A stretch of DNA of 64,000 bases from Candidatus Eiseniibacteriota bacterium (GCA_029262235.1 JAJCZU010000004.1:707330-771329); one strand, 5' to 3'; shown: positions 52,913 to 61,904, counted from the first letter of the stretch. Notes: generated from the sequence alone by a model not told the origin. Numbers and translations are program-made.

Positions 52913-53797
52913 ATGAAACCACACGAAAAACCGCTCTCCGGGCTTCTGGCGGCGCTTCTGCTCGCCCTGCACGCCGCCCCCGCACTGGCCGGGGCGTGGA
53001 CGCAGGCGGACAAGGGCTACTACTTCAAGCTCTCCGGCAATTATCTGAACACCACGACCGAGTTCGACAGTGACGGGAACGAAATCGACATGTTCGCGAC
53101 GATCGAGGACGAAGATCGCTCGGACGGCGAGTTTCGTGATGTAAACGTCTCGGCCTACGTCGAATATGGCGTAATGGACGGAGTCACGCTGATCGGGAAC
53201 GTGGCCGTCAAGAACGTCAGTTCGCGTTATGTGCTGAACCAGGACACCGGGAGTCGGCGGGAAATCGACGGGTCCACGTTCGGCCTCGGGGATCTCACGG
53301 CCGGGTTCCGCTATCGGATCGCCGCCCGACCCGTGGCGCTGGCGATTCAGGCCTCGGCGAAACTGCCGCTCGGCTACGATCTGGAGCCGCCCGCCGGGGA
53401 ACCGCCGCTCGGGAACGGAGAAGGCGACGCGGAAGTGAAGGCTCTCGCGGGATACAGCTTCTTTCCCGCGCCCGTTTATGTGACCGGGGGCGTCGGGATC
53501 CGGGGCCGGGGAGGCGACGCGGAGAACGAGATGCTGTACGAGGCGGAAATCGGCTGGTCCACGCCCGCGCTGCTTGCGAAGATCACGGTCGATATCGTGA
53601 GAAGCCGGGGGGAGATCGCGGCCGGGGGAGATTTTGCGGCGGTCACGGGCGAAGCCGACTACCTGAAGCTGCTTCCCGGGATCGCGGCCCTCATCGCGGA
53701 AGGCACCTGGTTCACGGCCGACGTCATTCACGTCATGGACGGCAGGAACACGCTCGCCGGCACCACGTTTTCGATCGGCGTCGCGTACACGAGATAA
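52913..53797 (+). CDS. small outer-membrane beta-barrel protein
   Basis: A 294-residue exported protein (signal peptide LLAALLLALHAAPALAG). The mature chain starts AWTQADKGYYFKLSGNYLNTT and continues as amphipathic strands of 9-12 residues, ending YTR after SIGVAYTR. The pattern WTQ-KGxxYxKLS and GVTLIGNVAVKNV is typical of small 12-strand barrels predicted in many Gram-negative bacteria and resembles the MetA/phenol-pathway type of outer-membrane proteins. The ligand is unknown. It appears to be transcribed leaderless. Its stop is one base from the stop of the convergent protease gene. Confidence 0.78.
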   Translation: MKPHEKPLSGLLAALLLALHAAPALAGAWTQADKGYYFKLSGNYLNTTTEFDSDGNEIDMFATIEDEDRSDGEFRDVNVSAYVEYGVMDGVTLIGNVAVKNVSSRYVLNQDTGSRREIDGSTFGLGDLTAGFRYRIAARPVALAIQASAKLPLGYDLEPPAGEPPLGNGEGDAEVKALAGYSFFPAPVYVTGGVGIRGRGGDAENEMLYEAEIGWSTPALLAKITVDIVRSRGEIAAGGDFAAVTGEADYLKLLPGIAALIAEGTWFTADVIHVMDGRNTLAGTTFSIGVAYTR

Positions 53798-53798
53798 G

Positions 53799-55007
53799 CT
53801 AGAGCAGTTTGCGGGTCAGGACCTGAATCGTTCTCGTTTCGCCGTCGCGCTCCACTTCCAGCGCGCAGGTCCTGTCAGGAACGAGAAACCACTCTTCGAT
53901 CGCTTCGAGCCCCATTTCGGCCGCGGACCGGCCGTCGATCGTCACGAGACGATCGCCCTCCGCCAGCGCGCATTCCGCCGCCGGCGTGCCGGGAAGCACC
54001 GCGTAGATTTCGATGTTCCCGTCGCGCTTCACGAAGTGAGCCCCGAACGCGTCGTAGTCGAACGGGTCGCCCATGGTTTCGTTCGGCTCCAATATGAGGC
54101 GGGCGCCGGGATAGTCGACGATGACGAGGAAGCGGGACAGCACCTTGGCCCCGATCACGCCGGCCATGTCCGGATAGGCGAGCGCGCCCTTCGTGTCGAT
54201 CGTGAAATGGGCGACGGGCGCTTCGAGAGCGTGCGCCCCGATTCGGAACTCGGGCAGACGCCCGACCTTCCCCTGCACCGCGCCTCCGATGCCGAATCCG
54301 GTCGGTCCTTCGATCAACGTTTCCGAGAGTGCGTACAGGCCGTTTCGTTCCGCAAATCCTTCGTTCACGATCAGCGCGGGCGATGCGCCGGTATCGAGCA
54401 CGAACATCCCCTCGTGCTTCTTGTGCACTTCGTCGGATTCCTCTTCGATTCCCGCGTAGACGAACGGGAGATTGTGCTGGAAGTGAAGGGGAACTTCGTC
54501 GCCGTCGCCCTCGTACGTCCAGTCGGCCGGATCGTGCAGTGTGACGCGCTCGTTTTCGTAGTCGATCTCGACAGCGAACGCGCTCAGCACGTTGTAGCCG
54601 AGCACGCCGTCGAGCGCGCCCCCCGTGTGTATGGAGAGCGGCGCGAGCGGGGCGCCCGCGAACATCACGTTCTCGAACGAAGCGTCCCCGATCGTGAGCG
54701 TGGCAGCCTGGAAAATCGAGATCTCGTGCGTCTCCGATCCCGCGCCCATCACCTGCGCCTGGCCGACGGCGGCGAGCCCCAGACGCGCGGCGACTGCCGG
54801 GTCGAGTGCCGACATCATCGCGCCGGTGTCGAGAATGAAGGACAGCGTTTCTTCCGAACCGTTGATCGACACGGGCAGATAAATCAGGCCGCCTCTCCAT
54901 TCCATCGACATTTCGAAATCTCCCCCGTAAGTCGGTCCCGCGTGGATCGAGGCGATGAGCAGGCAAGCGAGCGCCACGATGCCGGCGCGGTTTGTTCGTG
55001 TCTTCAA
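53799..55007 (-). CDS. exported retropepsin-like aspartyl protease with PDZ domain
   Basis: A 402-residue protein with a signal peptide (VALACLLIASIHAG). Two aspartyl-protease half-domains are in one chain: FILDTGAMMSAL (first catalytic Asp) and FVLDTGASPALIV (second), each followed by the hydrophobic-Gly strand (DGVLGYNVLS; AGVIGAKVLSRF). A PDZ-like domain closes the chain (about 330-402: GTPAAECALAEGDRLVTIDGRS). The family cuts or binds misfolded periplasmic proteins. The two halves in one polypeptide can form an active site without dimerising. The ATG overlaps the stop of the uracil-DNA glycosylase gene. Confidence 0.87.
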   Translation of the reverse strand: MKTRTNRAGIVALACLLIASIHAGPTYGGDFEMSMEWRGGLIYLPVSINGSEETLSFILDTGAMMSALDPAVAARLGLAAVGQAQVMGAGSETHEISIFQAATLTIGDASFENVMFAGAPLAPLSIHTGGALDGVLGYNVLSAFAVEIDYENERVTLHDPADWTYEGDGDEVPLHFQHNLPFVYAGIEEESDEVHKKHEGMFVLDTGASPALIVNEGFAERNGLYALSETLIEGPTGFGIGGAVQGKVGRLPEFRIGAHALEAPVAHFTIDTKGALAYPDMAGVIGAKVLSRFLVIVDYPGARLILEPNETMGDPFDYDAFGAHFVKRDGNIEIYAVLPGTPAAECALAEGDRLVTIDGRSAAEMGLEAIEEWFLVPDRTCALEVERDGETRTIQVLTRKLL

Positions 55008-55723
55008 CGGATTGACTCCCGTCGTTTGGGCTGTTTTGCGCCCCGGTCGATCTCATCGCGCGCACGCTCGAAAACATCGCGCAGCATCGGGGGCGTCAGC
55101 CTCCCCGTAAACGTGTTCTGCTGGCTCGGATGATATGACGCGAGCAGGAACGGACGTCCGGGCGAGCGCGAAAACGCGCCATGGCCGAAGCGCGGGGCGG
55201 TTCCGTCTGCGAGCCAGCCGCGCGCGCGAAACTGGAGCAGAGCCGCGCGAAACGCGATACCGCCGAGCGCCACGACGCCCCGCAAGGCACGCATGGAGTC
55301 GAACGTCGCCGTGAGATGCGCCGCGCACTCTTCGAATTCGTCCCGCGTGGGTTTGTTGCCGGGCGGAGCGCAATGCACCGCCGCCGTAATGCACGCATCC
55401 TGCAGAACGAGTCCGTCGCCGCGGCGCTCCGAAGCGGCCTGGTTTGCAAAGCCGGTTTCATGAAGCGCCCGGTTCAGGAAATCGCCGGAGCGATCGCCCG
55501 TGAACATGCGGCCCGTACGATTCGCGCCGTGCGCGCCGGGCGCGAGCCCCACGATCAGAAGGCGTGCGCGCGGGCTGCCGAAGTCGGGCACCGGCTTTCC
55601 CCAGTACCGCTCGTTCCGATGCGCGGCCCGCTTCTCGCGCGCCACCCGTGTGCAATGTGCGATCAATCGTTCACACCGGTCGCAACGAACGATTGACTGC
55701 TGTAAACTCCTCCAGGTCGTCAT
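55004..55723 (-). CDS. family 5 uracil-DNA glycosylase (UDGb)
   Basis: A 239-residue repair enzyme that removes uracil (and hypoxanthine) from DNA. Motif A GLAPGAHGANRTGRMFTGD lacks the usual polar residue after GxxPG, which marks family 5; motif B is HPSQQNTFTGRLT. Four cysteines for an Fe-S cluster are present (Cys14, Cys17, and CITAAVHC plus ECAAH later). The ATG at 55723 gives the expected N-terminus MTTWRSLQQSIVRC. A GC-rich genome gains from uracil repair. It is coupled to the protease gene by a 4-bp overlap. Confidence 0.93.
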   Translation of the reverse strand: MTTWRSLQQSIVRCDRCERLIAHCTRVAREKRAAHRNERYWGKPVPDFGSPRARLLIVGLAPGAHGANRTGRMFTGDRSGDFLNRALHETGFANQAASERRGDGLVLQDACITAAVHCAPPGNKPTRDEFEECAAHLTATFDSMRALRGVVALGGIAFRAALLQFRARGWLADGTAPRFGHGAFSRSPGRPFLLASYHPSQQNTFTGRLTPPMLRDVFERARDEIDRGAKQPKRRESIR

Positions 55724-55783
55724 CGTGATCGCCCTTATATTCTGCAGGGGCACCGGCGGCCGAAAGGAGATCCGCCCTCTATC

Positions 55784-57145
55784 ATGGAGCCCCGGAAGCT
55801 CAGCACAGGTTCCGTCTTCACAGCATGGTGGCCGCTTGCGGCCAGCTGGCTCATGATGGGGCTCGAACTCCCGCTCGTTTCCGCCGTGGTCGCGCGCCTC
55901 GTGGATCCTTCGATTCAACTGGCCGCGTACGGCGGTATCGTGTTTCCGATTTCGCTTCTGATCGAAGCGCCGATCATCATGATCCTGACAGCCTCGACCG
56001 CGCTGTGCAAGGACTGGGATTCGTTCGCGAAACTGCGCCGGTTCACGCTCGCAACCGCGGTCATCCTCACCGGCATTCACCTGTTGATCGCCGCCACGCC
56101 GCTGTTCGATTTCGTCGTGGGCCGTCTGATCGACGCTCCGATGGCGATCCGCGAGCCGGCGCGCATCGGGCTTCTCATCATGACTCCCTGGACGGCCGCC
56201 ATCGCGTACCGCCGTTTTCTTCAGGGTGTCCTGATCCGTTTCGGGCGATCGCGCCTGGTCGGCGTCGGTACGGCGGTTCGGCTGGCCGCGATTCTCGTGT
56301 TTCTGGCCACGGGTTACCTCAATCGATGGTCCGGTATCGTGACGGCCACGGTCGCCGTTGCCGCGGGCGTAACGGTCGAGGCCATCTTTGCCATTCTTGT
56401 TTCGCGGCCGGTGCTGCGCGGCCCGCTGCGAAACGCGAAGCCGATGTCGCAGGCCCTTACGCTTCGCAAGCTCCTCGCGTTTTATGTGCCGCTGGCGGCG
56501 ACGCCGCTCGTCGTGATCTTCGCGCAGCCGCTCGCGAGCGCCGCGATGAGCAGGATGCCGAACCCCATCGACTCACTGGCCGTATGGCCCGTGCTCGCGG
56601 GGTTTCTGTTCACGTTCCGTTCCGTCGGATTCGCGTACAACGAAGTTGTGGTTCTTTCGCTCGAGACCCCCGATCCGGACCGCGCGCTGCCACGCTTCAC
56701 GATCGGCCTCGCGGCCGCCGTCACGACGATCCTGTTCCTGATTGCGGCCACGCCGGCTGCCAGGCTCTGGTTCGAAAACGTCTCCGGACTGCCCCCCGAC
56801 CTCGTTGCGGTCGGCGCAAGCGCCATCTGGATCGGTGTCGTCATGCCCGGACTCAGCGTCTTTCAAGCTCTCTTCATGGGAAAACTGGTGCACGCGCATA
56901 GAACGCGTGCGGTCACCGAAGCCGTCTTCGTTTACATTGCAGTGACCGCCGTCATACTCGCGATCGGTGTCCGAAACGGCACCGTCACCGGGATCTATTT
57001 CGGGCAGCTGGCGATGGTATCGGGCAATGCGTGTCAGACTTTCTGGCTCTGGTTTCGCGGGCGCCGGCTCGGCCGCACGCTTCCCGCGGAAGTTCTGGCG
57101 GAAACCGTGGTACCTGTCGAAGCCTGGAAAGAGTCGAAACTATGA
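55784..57145 (+). CDS. MATE/ANKH-like multispan membrane protein
   Basis: A 453-residue protein with about 12 transmembrane helices in two halves, each starting with a W-P-L or V-P-L segment (TAWWPLAASWLMMGLELPLVS; LLAFYVPLAATPLVVIFAQPLASAAMSR) as in MOP-superfamily exporters. The second half resembles the progressive-ankylosis (ANKH) type more than classic MATE proteins. It probably exports a small anion or a lipid-linked group. The stop overlaps the next start (ATGA), so it is co-translated with a GT39-like glycosyltransferase, which points to envelope glycan building. It is divergent from the uracil-DNA glycosylase gene. Confidence 0.7.
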   Translation: MEPRKLSTGSVFTAWWPLAASWLMMGLELPLVSAVVARLVDPSIQLAAYGGIVFPISLLIEAPIIMILTASTALCKDWDSFAKLRRFTLATAVILTGIHLLIAATPLFDFVVGRLIDAPMAIREPARIGLLIMTPWTAAIAYRRFLQGVLIRFGRSRLVGVGTAVRLAAILVFLATGYLNRWSGIVTATVAVAAGVTVEAIFAILVSRPVLRGPLRNAKPMSQALTLRKLLAFYVPLAATPLVVIFAQPLASAAMSRMPNPIDSLAVWPVLAGFLFTFRSVGFAYNEVVVLSLETPDPDRALPRFTIGLAAAVTTILFLIAATPAARLWFENVSGLPPDLVAVGASAIWIGVVMPGLSVFQALFMGKLVHAHRTRAVTEAVFVYIAVTAVILAIGVRNGTVTGIYFGQLAMVSGNACQTFWLWFRGRRLGRTLPAEVLAETVVPVEAWKESKL

Positions 57146-58494
57146 GTCACCTCTTTCGTCAGCCGATCCCCGTGTTCTGCATCGCGCTCGCGCTGCGCGC
57201 AGTCGTCGTCTTCGTCTTTCTTCGAGACATGCCTTTCGTTTCGGATGCGATGAATTACGCGGAGATGGCGATCGGATTCCTGACGGACTTTCCCGGCGAG
57301 ATCGCGTTCTTCTGGCCACCGGGAACCGCGCTGATTCTGCTGCCATGGCATCTGCTCTTCGGAGAGTCTCCGGTCGTGGCCCAGTGCGTCGTGCTCGCTC
57401 TCAGCAGCCTCGCCGCCGCGCTGACGGTCATGGTGGGGCGCGCCGTGCTCGGTCGGGAATCGGATCTCACGTGGGTCGGAATCGCGGCCTGCTTCTATCC
57501 GGCTTCGCTTCTCATGGCGGGGCAGACCTACTCGCAGCATTTCATCGCGGTGCCGATCCTGCTGATCGCGCTCGTTCTCGTTCGCTATCTGGATGCGCCG
57601 AAAGCGACAACCGCCCTGCTGCTCGGCGTGCTGCTCGGTGTTGCCGTACTCGTCCGTCCTTCGGCGCTCTCCGTGGCCGCCGCGCTGGTCCCGTTCTTGA
57701 TCGTGTGGCAGATGACGCAGAATAACGGCACGATGCCCGGGGCCGTACGCGACGTTCTGCTTCTGCTCGTTCCGGTCGCACTGCTTGCGGCGCCGGTTCT
57801 GGTTCACAATCAGAAACACGACGCGGGGTTCTCGCTCTCCACGAATAACGAATGGAACCTGTTCGTCGGGAACAACCGCTACACGCCCGATTACAAGACG
57901 AGTCATTTCGGTCAGCGCGCCCCCGAGGATCTTCCGCCGGAAATACGCAAGTATCTGCGCGCACAGGCAGGCTCGCTCGATCGTGAGGACCGAAAGCGCC
58001 TGAAGAGCACCACGATCGAATTCATCCGGCAGAATCCGGGGAGAACGGCGGTGCGTACCTGGAATCGCGTGAAGGCGTTCTGGGGTGCGGACTACATCAT
58101 GTCGCGGCAGATTCAGAACCATTACGAACTCGGTTCACGTGGCGTGCTGATTCTGCTCGCTTTCGAGGCGGGGGGATATCTTTTGATCGCGTGTCTGGCG
58201 CTCGTCGGATTCTTCCATGCGCGAAGAGACGTCACGCGGGCGGGCCTTTACGCGCTTCCTCTGCTGGCGCTTGCGTACCAGGCGCCCTACTCGATCGCGT
58301 TTTCAGCCGGCACGTACCATTACCCCGTCTTCTTCCTGCTGTTTCCGTTCGCGGCGGTCGGGTTCGGGGAGGCGCTGCGCCGGAGAATGCTGATCCCCCT
58401 TGCGGGGCGGCGGCTTCTCGTCTGTCTCGTTCTGCTCGCGCTCTTCGCGGCCCTGCAGATCGAATACGTGTATCACACGATCAAAGCGACGTAA
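57142..58494 (+). CDS. membrane glycosyltransferase, GT39/ArnT-like
   Basis: A 450-residue protein of about eleven helices. The first loop has VSDAMNYAEMA, the D-x-x-x-Y pattern of GT-C enzymes where Asp is the catalytic acid, and FFWPPGTALILLPW follows, as in PMT/ArnT-like enzymes. A loop between helices VLVHNQKHDAGFSLSTNNEWNLFVGNN lies outside the membrane. It should move a sugar from a lipid carrier to protein or lipid. It overlaps the upstream flippase gene by 4 bp, and its end overlaps the convergent lipoprotein gene by 14 bp. Confidence 0.85.
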   Translation: MSHLFRQPIPVFCIALALRAVVVFVFLRDMPFVSDAMNYAEMAIGFLTDFPGEIAFFWPPGTALILLPWHLLFGESPVVAQCVVLALSSLAAALTVMVGRAVLGRESDLTWVGIAACFYPASLLMAGQTYSQHFIAVPILLIALVLVRYLDAPKATTALLLGVLLGVAVLVRPSALSVAAALVPFLIVWQMTQNNGTMPGAVRDVLLLLVPVALLAAPVLVHNQKHDAGFSLSTNNEWNLFVGNNRYTPDYKTSHFGQRAPEDLPPEIRKYLRAQAGSLDREDRKRLKSTTIEFIRQNPGRTAVRTWNRVKAFWGADYIMSRQIQNHYELGSRGVLILLAFEAGGYLLIACLALVGFFHARRDVTRAGLYALPLLALAYQAPYSIAFSAGTYHYPVFFLLFPFAAVGFGEALRRRMLIPLAGRRLLVCLVLLALFAALQIEYVYHTIKAT

Positions 58495-59239
58495 CTCCGC
58501 CGGGCACCGCGAACACGTTCAGAAGCAGGATCCCCGAGCCGTTGTCGACCTGATGGCTGAAGCGGAGCCACGTATCGTAGGGTCCGCTGTAGTTCGCGCC
58601 GCTCGGATAGACACGAATATTCGACCCTTCGAGCAATCGGTAGTACCCGAAGTACGTGAGCGGCGAGTCCGGCTCGAGCGTGCACCCGCACCGGCGTTCC
58701 CACTTCTTCTCGCTTTCTCCGAGGCCCATGTTGACCCCGAACTCCACTTCTTCGTCGGCACGGTTGGATAGCATGATGGCGAAGTACCTGTCGCCGTTCA
58801 CCGTGTTGTTGATGACGATGCGGGAGGGAGTGGAGGCTGTCACGACGAAGTGATAGCCGAGCGGTTCACCGACCAGGTCGCCCGCGGTATTGCGTCCCTG
58901 GATCATGTCCCAGCGAAGAGGTCCCCCGTCGAGCGGCACGGTTACGTTGACGGAATCGACGCGACCAGCGGTGCCGAGTACGGTTCCGTCCTGCGCCAGA
59001 CGAACGGGGGAGAAGAGCTTGTTGACTACTTTGATGGTTCTTTTCGGGCCGTCCGATCCACCCGGGGAAGTGTCTGGCGGGTTGCCGCCCCCCGTTGTAT
59101 TCTCGGGATCGGTAAATCGATTGCCGGAGCCGCAGCCGAGCGCGAGAAGCGCCAGAATGACGAGGCATAGAAAGGCGAGGCCGGCCAGAGTGGTGGTTTG
59201 TGTGCGTTGCACGGGCGGTCTGTCGTTTCCGGGTAGCAT
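58481..59239 (-). CDS. lipoprotein of unknown function
   Basis: A 252-residue protein with a hydrophobic signal and lipobox (LALLALGC, Cys36), followed by a Gly/Pro/Thr-rich linker (TGGGNPPDTSPGGSDG). The mature part looks all-beta (KRTIKVVNKLFSPVRLAQDG; RIVINNTVNGDRYFAIML) and ends in LEGSNIRVYPSGANYSG. A CGC pair (RRCGCTLE) could make a disulfide. I do not recognise a family. The 3' end overlaps the convergent GT39-like gene by 14 bp. Confidence 0.75.
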   Translation of the reverse strand: MLPGNDRPPVQRTQTTTLAGLAFLCLVILALLALGCGSGNRFTDPENTTGGGNPPDTSPGGSDGPKRTIKVVNKLFSPVRLAQDGTVLGTAGRVDSVNVTVPLDGGPLRWDMIQGRNTAGDLVGEPLGYHFVVTASTPSRIVINNTVNGDRYFAIMLSNRADEEVEFGVNMGLGESEKKWERRCGCTLEPDSPLTYFGYYRLLEGSNIRVYPSGANYSGPYDTWLRFSHQVDNGSGILLLNVFAVPGGVTSL

Positions 59240-59321
59240 TCCGGGAGTTCTTCGGCGACCTTGCCGCGGACAAGTATCCTAAATACAGGAATAATTGTTA
59301 CATATCGAAGGGTTTGCGTCA

Positions 59322-59879
59322 ATGGCGAAAAATGACAAACGATCGAGCGCGATGCGCGCGCAAGACGCGAAGAGCGCGACAAACGAACATCGAACCAAAG
59401 CGAGCGAAAAAGGGCCCGTTTCGCTTTTCGTCGTGACCGTGAGCGACAGCAGGACTGCCGAGAACGACGAGAACGGGAAGTACCTCGGCGCCGCCATCCG
59501 GAAAGCGGGCCATACGCTCACCGGGCTCCGGATCGTGCGCGACGAGCCCGCCGAGATCGAGTCGATCCTCGAAGTCGCGGAGACTCTCGAGGCCCAGATC
59601 GTGATCTTCAACGGCGGCACCGGCGTCTCGAAGCGGGACAACACATACGATGTGCTCGCTACCAGGCTCGAAAAAACGTTGAACGGCTTCGGCGAGATCT
59701 TCCGCATGCTGAGCTGGCACGAAGTCGGCGCCGCGGCGATGCTCTCGCGGGCCACCGCCGGTACATATAAAGGAATGATTCTGATCGCGGTTCCCGGCTC
59801 GCCGAACGCCGTCAAGCTCGCCTGGGAGAAGCTGATCGAACCCGAGCTCGCACATCTCGCGTGGGAAGTGGGCCGCTAG
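59322..59879 (+). CDS. moaB: molybdenum cofactor biosynthesis protein MoaB/MogA type
   Basis: A 185-residue MoCF-fold protein. The signature NGGTGVSKRDNTYDVLA matches the TGGTG-RD-T motif of molybdopterin adenylyltransferases (first Thr replaced by Asn), and AVPGSPNAVKLAWEKLI closes the domain. It adenylates molybdopterin before molybdenum insertion. A basic tail (about 35 residues, KSATNEHRTKASEKGP) precedes the domain and is not typical. The ATG at 59322 follows GAAGGG at nine bases. No other molybdenum cofactor gene is in the window. Confidence 0.88.
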   Translation: MAKNDKRSSAMRAQDAKSATNEHRTKASEKGPVSLFVVTVSDSRTAENDENGKYLGAAIRKAGHTLTGLRIVRDEPAEIESILEVAETLEAQIVIFNGGTGVSKRDNTYDVLATRLEKTLNGFGEIFRMLSWHEVGAAAMLSRATAGTYKGMILIAVPGSPNAVKLAWEKLIEPELAHLAWEVGR

Positions 59880-59908
59880 GATCATGTCGGCACGCAGAAG
59901 GGCACATC

Positions 59909-61072
59909 ATGACCGGTAGGTGGATCCGCCCCATGCAGTCGCGCGACCCGGCCGAATCGCATCGCGCCGCGACTCCGCTCGAACTCTTCTTCGATCTCTG
60001 TTTCGTGGTCGCGATCGCGCTCGCGGCCTCCGAGCTTCACCACGGACTGGCCCACGGAGAGATCGCCCGCTCGCTGCAGTCGTACATGCTCGCGTTCTTC
60101 GCGATCTGGTGGGCGTGGATGGGCTTCACCTGGTTCGCGTCCGCCTACGATACCGACGACACGCCGTATCGCATCAAAGTGTTCGTGCAGATGACGGGCG
60201 TGCTCGTGCTGGCCGCCGGCATCCCGCAGGTGTTCGACGGGACCGACTTTCGCATCGTGACCCTCGGCTACGTAATCATGCGCGTCGGGCTCGTCGCGCA
60301 ATGGCTGCGCGCGGCAAAGGCCGATCCGTCTCACCGCGCCACGGCACATCGATACGCGGGCGGCACCACGGTCCTCCAGCTCGGCTGGATCGGACTGCTG
60401 TTCGTGCCAGGCGGCTGGTGGGCAGTCGGCTGGACCACTCTCGTTGTTCTCGAACTTCTGGTGCCGATCTGGGCGGAACAGGCCGGGCCGACCACATGGC
60501 ATCCGCATCACATCGCCGAACGCTACGGCCTGCTGACGATCATCGTGCTCGGGGAGAGCATTCTCGCGTCCACCATGGCCATTCAGGCCGCGATCAAAAC
60601 GAGCGAGATGACGCCCGCGCTCGGCGGCACGATCGGCGGCGGGCTGCTGATTCTGTTTTCGATGTGGTGGCTCTACTTCAATGAACCGGCCGCGCGTCAC
60701 CTGACGAGCATGCGCGCGACGTTCGCCTGGGGATACGTACATCTCGCGGTCTTCATGTCGATCGCGACCGTAGGCGCCGGCCTCGCGCTCCAGGTCGACT
60801 ACGTAACCCACCACGCCCACATTTCCCGATTCGCTGCCGCCGCCCCCGTCTGCGTTTCCGTCGCCGTGTTCGTGCTGCTCGTCTGGTGGCTGCATCAGCG
60901 CCCGAAGGGGAGCGACGCACTTGAGACCGCGGCCTATGTGGTCACGGCCCTCGCCGTTTTCGCCGCCGCGCTCACCCCGTGGGCGATCCCCGCAACCGGA
61001 ATCCTGACCGCGCTGCTCGTGGCGTTTCAGATCCGGCACGACCACGCTGGTCGAAGCGGGTTGTCTCCGTGA
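59909..61072 (+). CDS. low-temperature-requirement A (LtrA) family membrane protein
   Basis: A 387-residue protein of about ten helices. LtrA signatures are visible: TPLELFFDLCFVVAIALAA near the N-terminus, WWAWMGFTWFASAYDTDD, HIAERYGLLTIIVLGES and WWLYFNEPA. The family is linked to growth at low temperature in Listeria and to cell-envelope functions elsewhere, but the biochemical role is not known. The ATG at 59909 is chosen because the N-terminal RDPAESHRAATPLELF follows it directly; it is 29 bp after moaB. The stop overlaps the next gene (GTGA). Confidence 0.9.
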   Translation: MTGRWIRPMQSRDPAESHRAATPLELFFDLCFVVAIALAASELHHGLAHGEIARSLQSYMLAFFAIWWAWMGFTWFASAYDTDDTPYRIKVFVQMTGVLVLAAGIPQVFDGTDFRIVTLGYVIMRVGLVAQWLRAAKADPSHRATAHRYAGGTTVLQLGWIGLLFVPGGWWAVGWTTLVVLELLVPIWAEQAGPTTWHPHHIAERYGLLTIIVLGESILASTMAIQAAIKTSEMTPALGGTIGGGLLILFSMWWLYFNEPAARHLTSMRATFAWGYVHLAVFMSIATVGAGLALQVDYVTHHAHISRFAAAAPVCVSVAVFVLLVWWLHQRPKGSDALETAAYVVTALAVFAAALTPWAIPATGILTALLVAFQIRHDHAGRSGLSP

Positions 61073-61737
61073 TCGTGCGCACTGTGCCGATCGAAAAGAA
61101 GGGAAGCATTCTGAACCTCGTCGTCTTGTGCCTGTTGCTGTTGACGGGCCCGGGAACCGGGGCTCAGGATACGACGGCAGTTCGCGAGAGTACGCAGAAG
61201 GAGATAGCGACCATGCCCCAGGCGAAACATCTGGTTTCGTTCGATGACTCGGATTCCGGTGAGTGGTTTGTCGTGAACGACGGCGTCATGGGCGGCATCT
61301 CGCGCAGCGCCATCCGCGCGACGGAGAACGGAACCGGCGTGTTCGCAGGCGATCTCTCGCTCGAGAACAACGGCGGTTTCGCGTCGATCCGCTACCTGCT
61401 GAACGAATCGCGCGACCTCTCGGAAGCGACCGGGCTCCTGATTCGCGTGCGCGGCGATGGCCGCACCTACCAGTTGCGATTGCGCGACGACGATCGTTTC
61501 GACGGCGCCGCGTTTCGCGCGAGCTTCGAGACAAGAGATGCAGAATGGGTCGAGGCCCGCATTCCGTTCGACGATTTCGTGCCGACGTTTCGCGGCCGTA
61601 CACTGACGAACGTTCCGCCGCTCGATCGCGAGAACATCCGCCAGATCGGAATCATGCTCGCCGACAAGAATGCCGGACCCTTCTCGCTCGAGATCGACTT
61701 CATCAGCTCGTGGACCGATTCCTCCCACGCGCACTGA
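61069..61737 (+). CDS. exported CIA30-like domain protein
   Basis: A 222-residue protein with a signal peptide (NLVVLCLLLLTGPGTGA). The mature part matches the complex I intermediate-associated protein 30 (CIA30) fold, a galactose-binding-like beta-sandwich: WFVVNDGVMGGISRSA, FAGDLSLENNGGFASIRY, GLLIRVRGDGRTYQLRLR and WVEARIPFDDFVPTFRGR. In bacteria it is often found exported, with carbohydrate or redox partners. The GTG start at 61069 overlaps the LtrA stop, which keeps the signal peptide intact. Its end precedes a long noncoding stretch. Confidence 0.85.
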   Translation: MIVRTVPIEKKGSILNLVVLCLLLLTGPGTGAQDTTAVRESTQKEIATMPQAKHLVSFDDSDSGEWFVVNDGVMGGISRSAIRATENGTGVFAGDLSLENNGGFASIRYLLNESRDLSEATGLLIRVRGDGRTYQLRLRDDDRFDGAAFRASFETRDAEWVEARIPFDDFVPTFRGRTLTNVPPLDRENIRQIGIMLADKNAGPFSLEIDFISSWTDSSHAH

Positions 61738-61778
61738 CCGCGCTTATTTATTTCTCTTCTTCTTTCCTCTTTTTCCCT

Positions 61779-61874
61779 CCGCTCCGTTCCTTCCGCTCCT
61801 TTCCCTCCGCTCCTTTCCCTCCGCTCCTTTCCCCCGTTCCTTTTCCCTTCCCCCTTCCTTCCGCTCCTTTCCCT
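61779..61874. repeat. pyrimidine-rich 14-bp tandem repeat
   Basis: Four consecutive units of CCGCTCCTTTCCCT or close variants occupy 61779-61834, and a fifth stands at 61861-61874. The flanks (61750-61899) are also almost only C and T on the plus strand. Mirror-like polypyrimidine DNA can adopt triplex forms, and the unit number can vary between strains. Confidence 0.75.
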
Positions 61875-61904
61875 TCCTATCCAATCCTTTCCTTTCCGCT
61901 GTCT

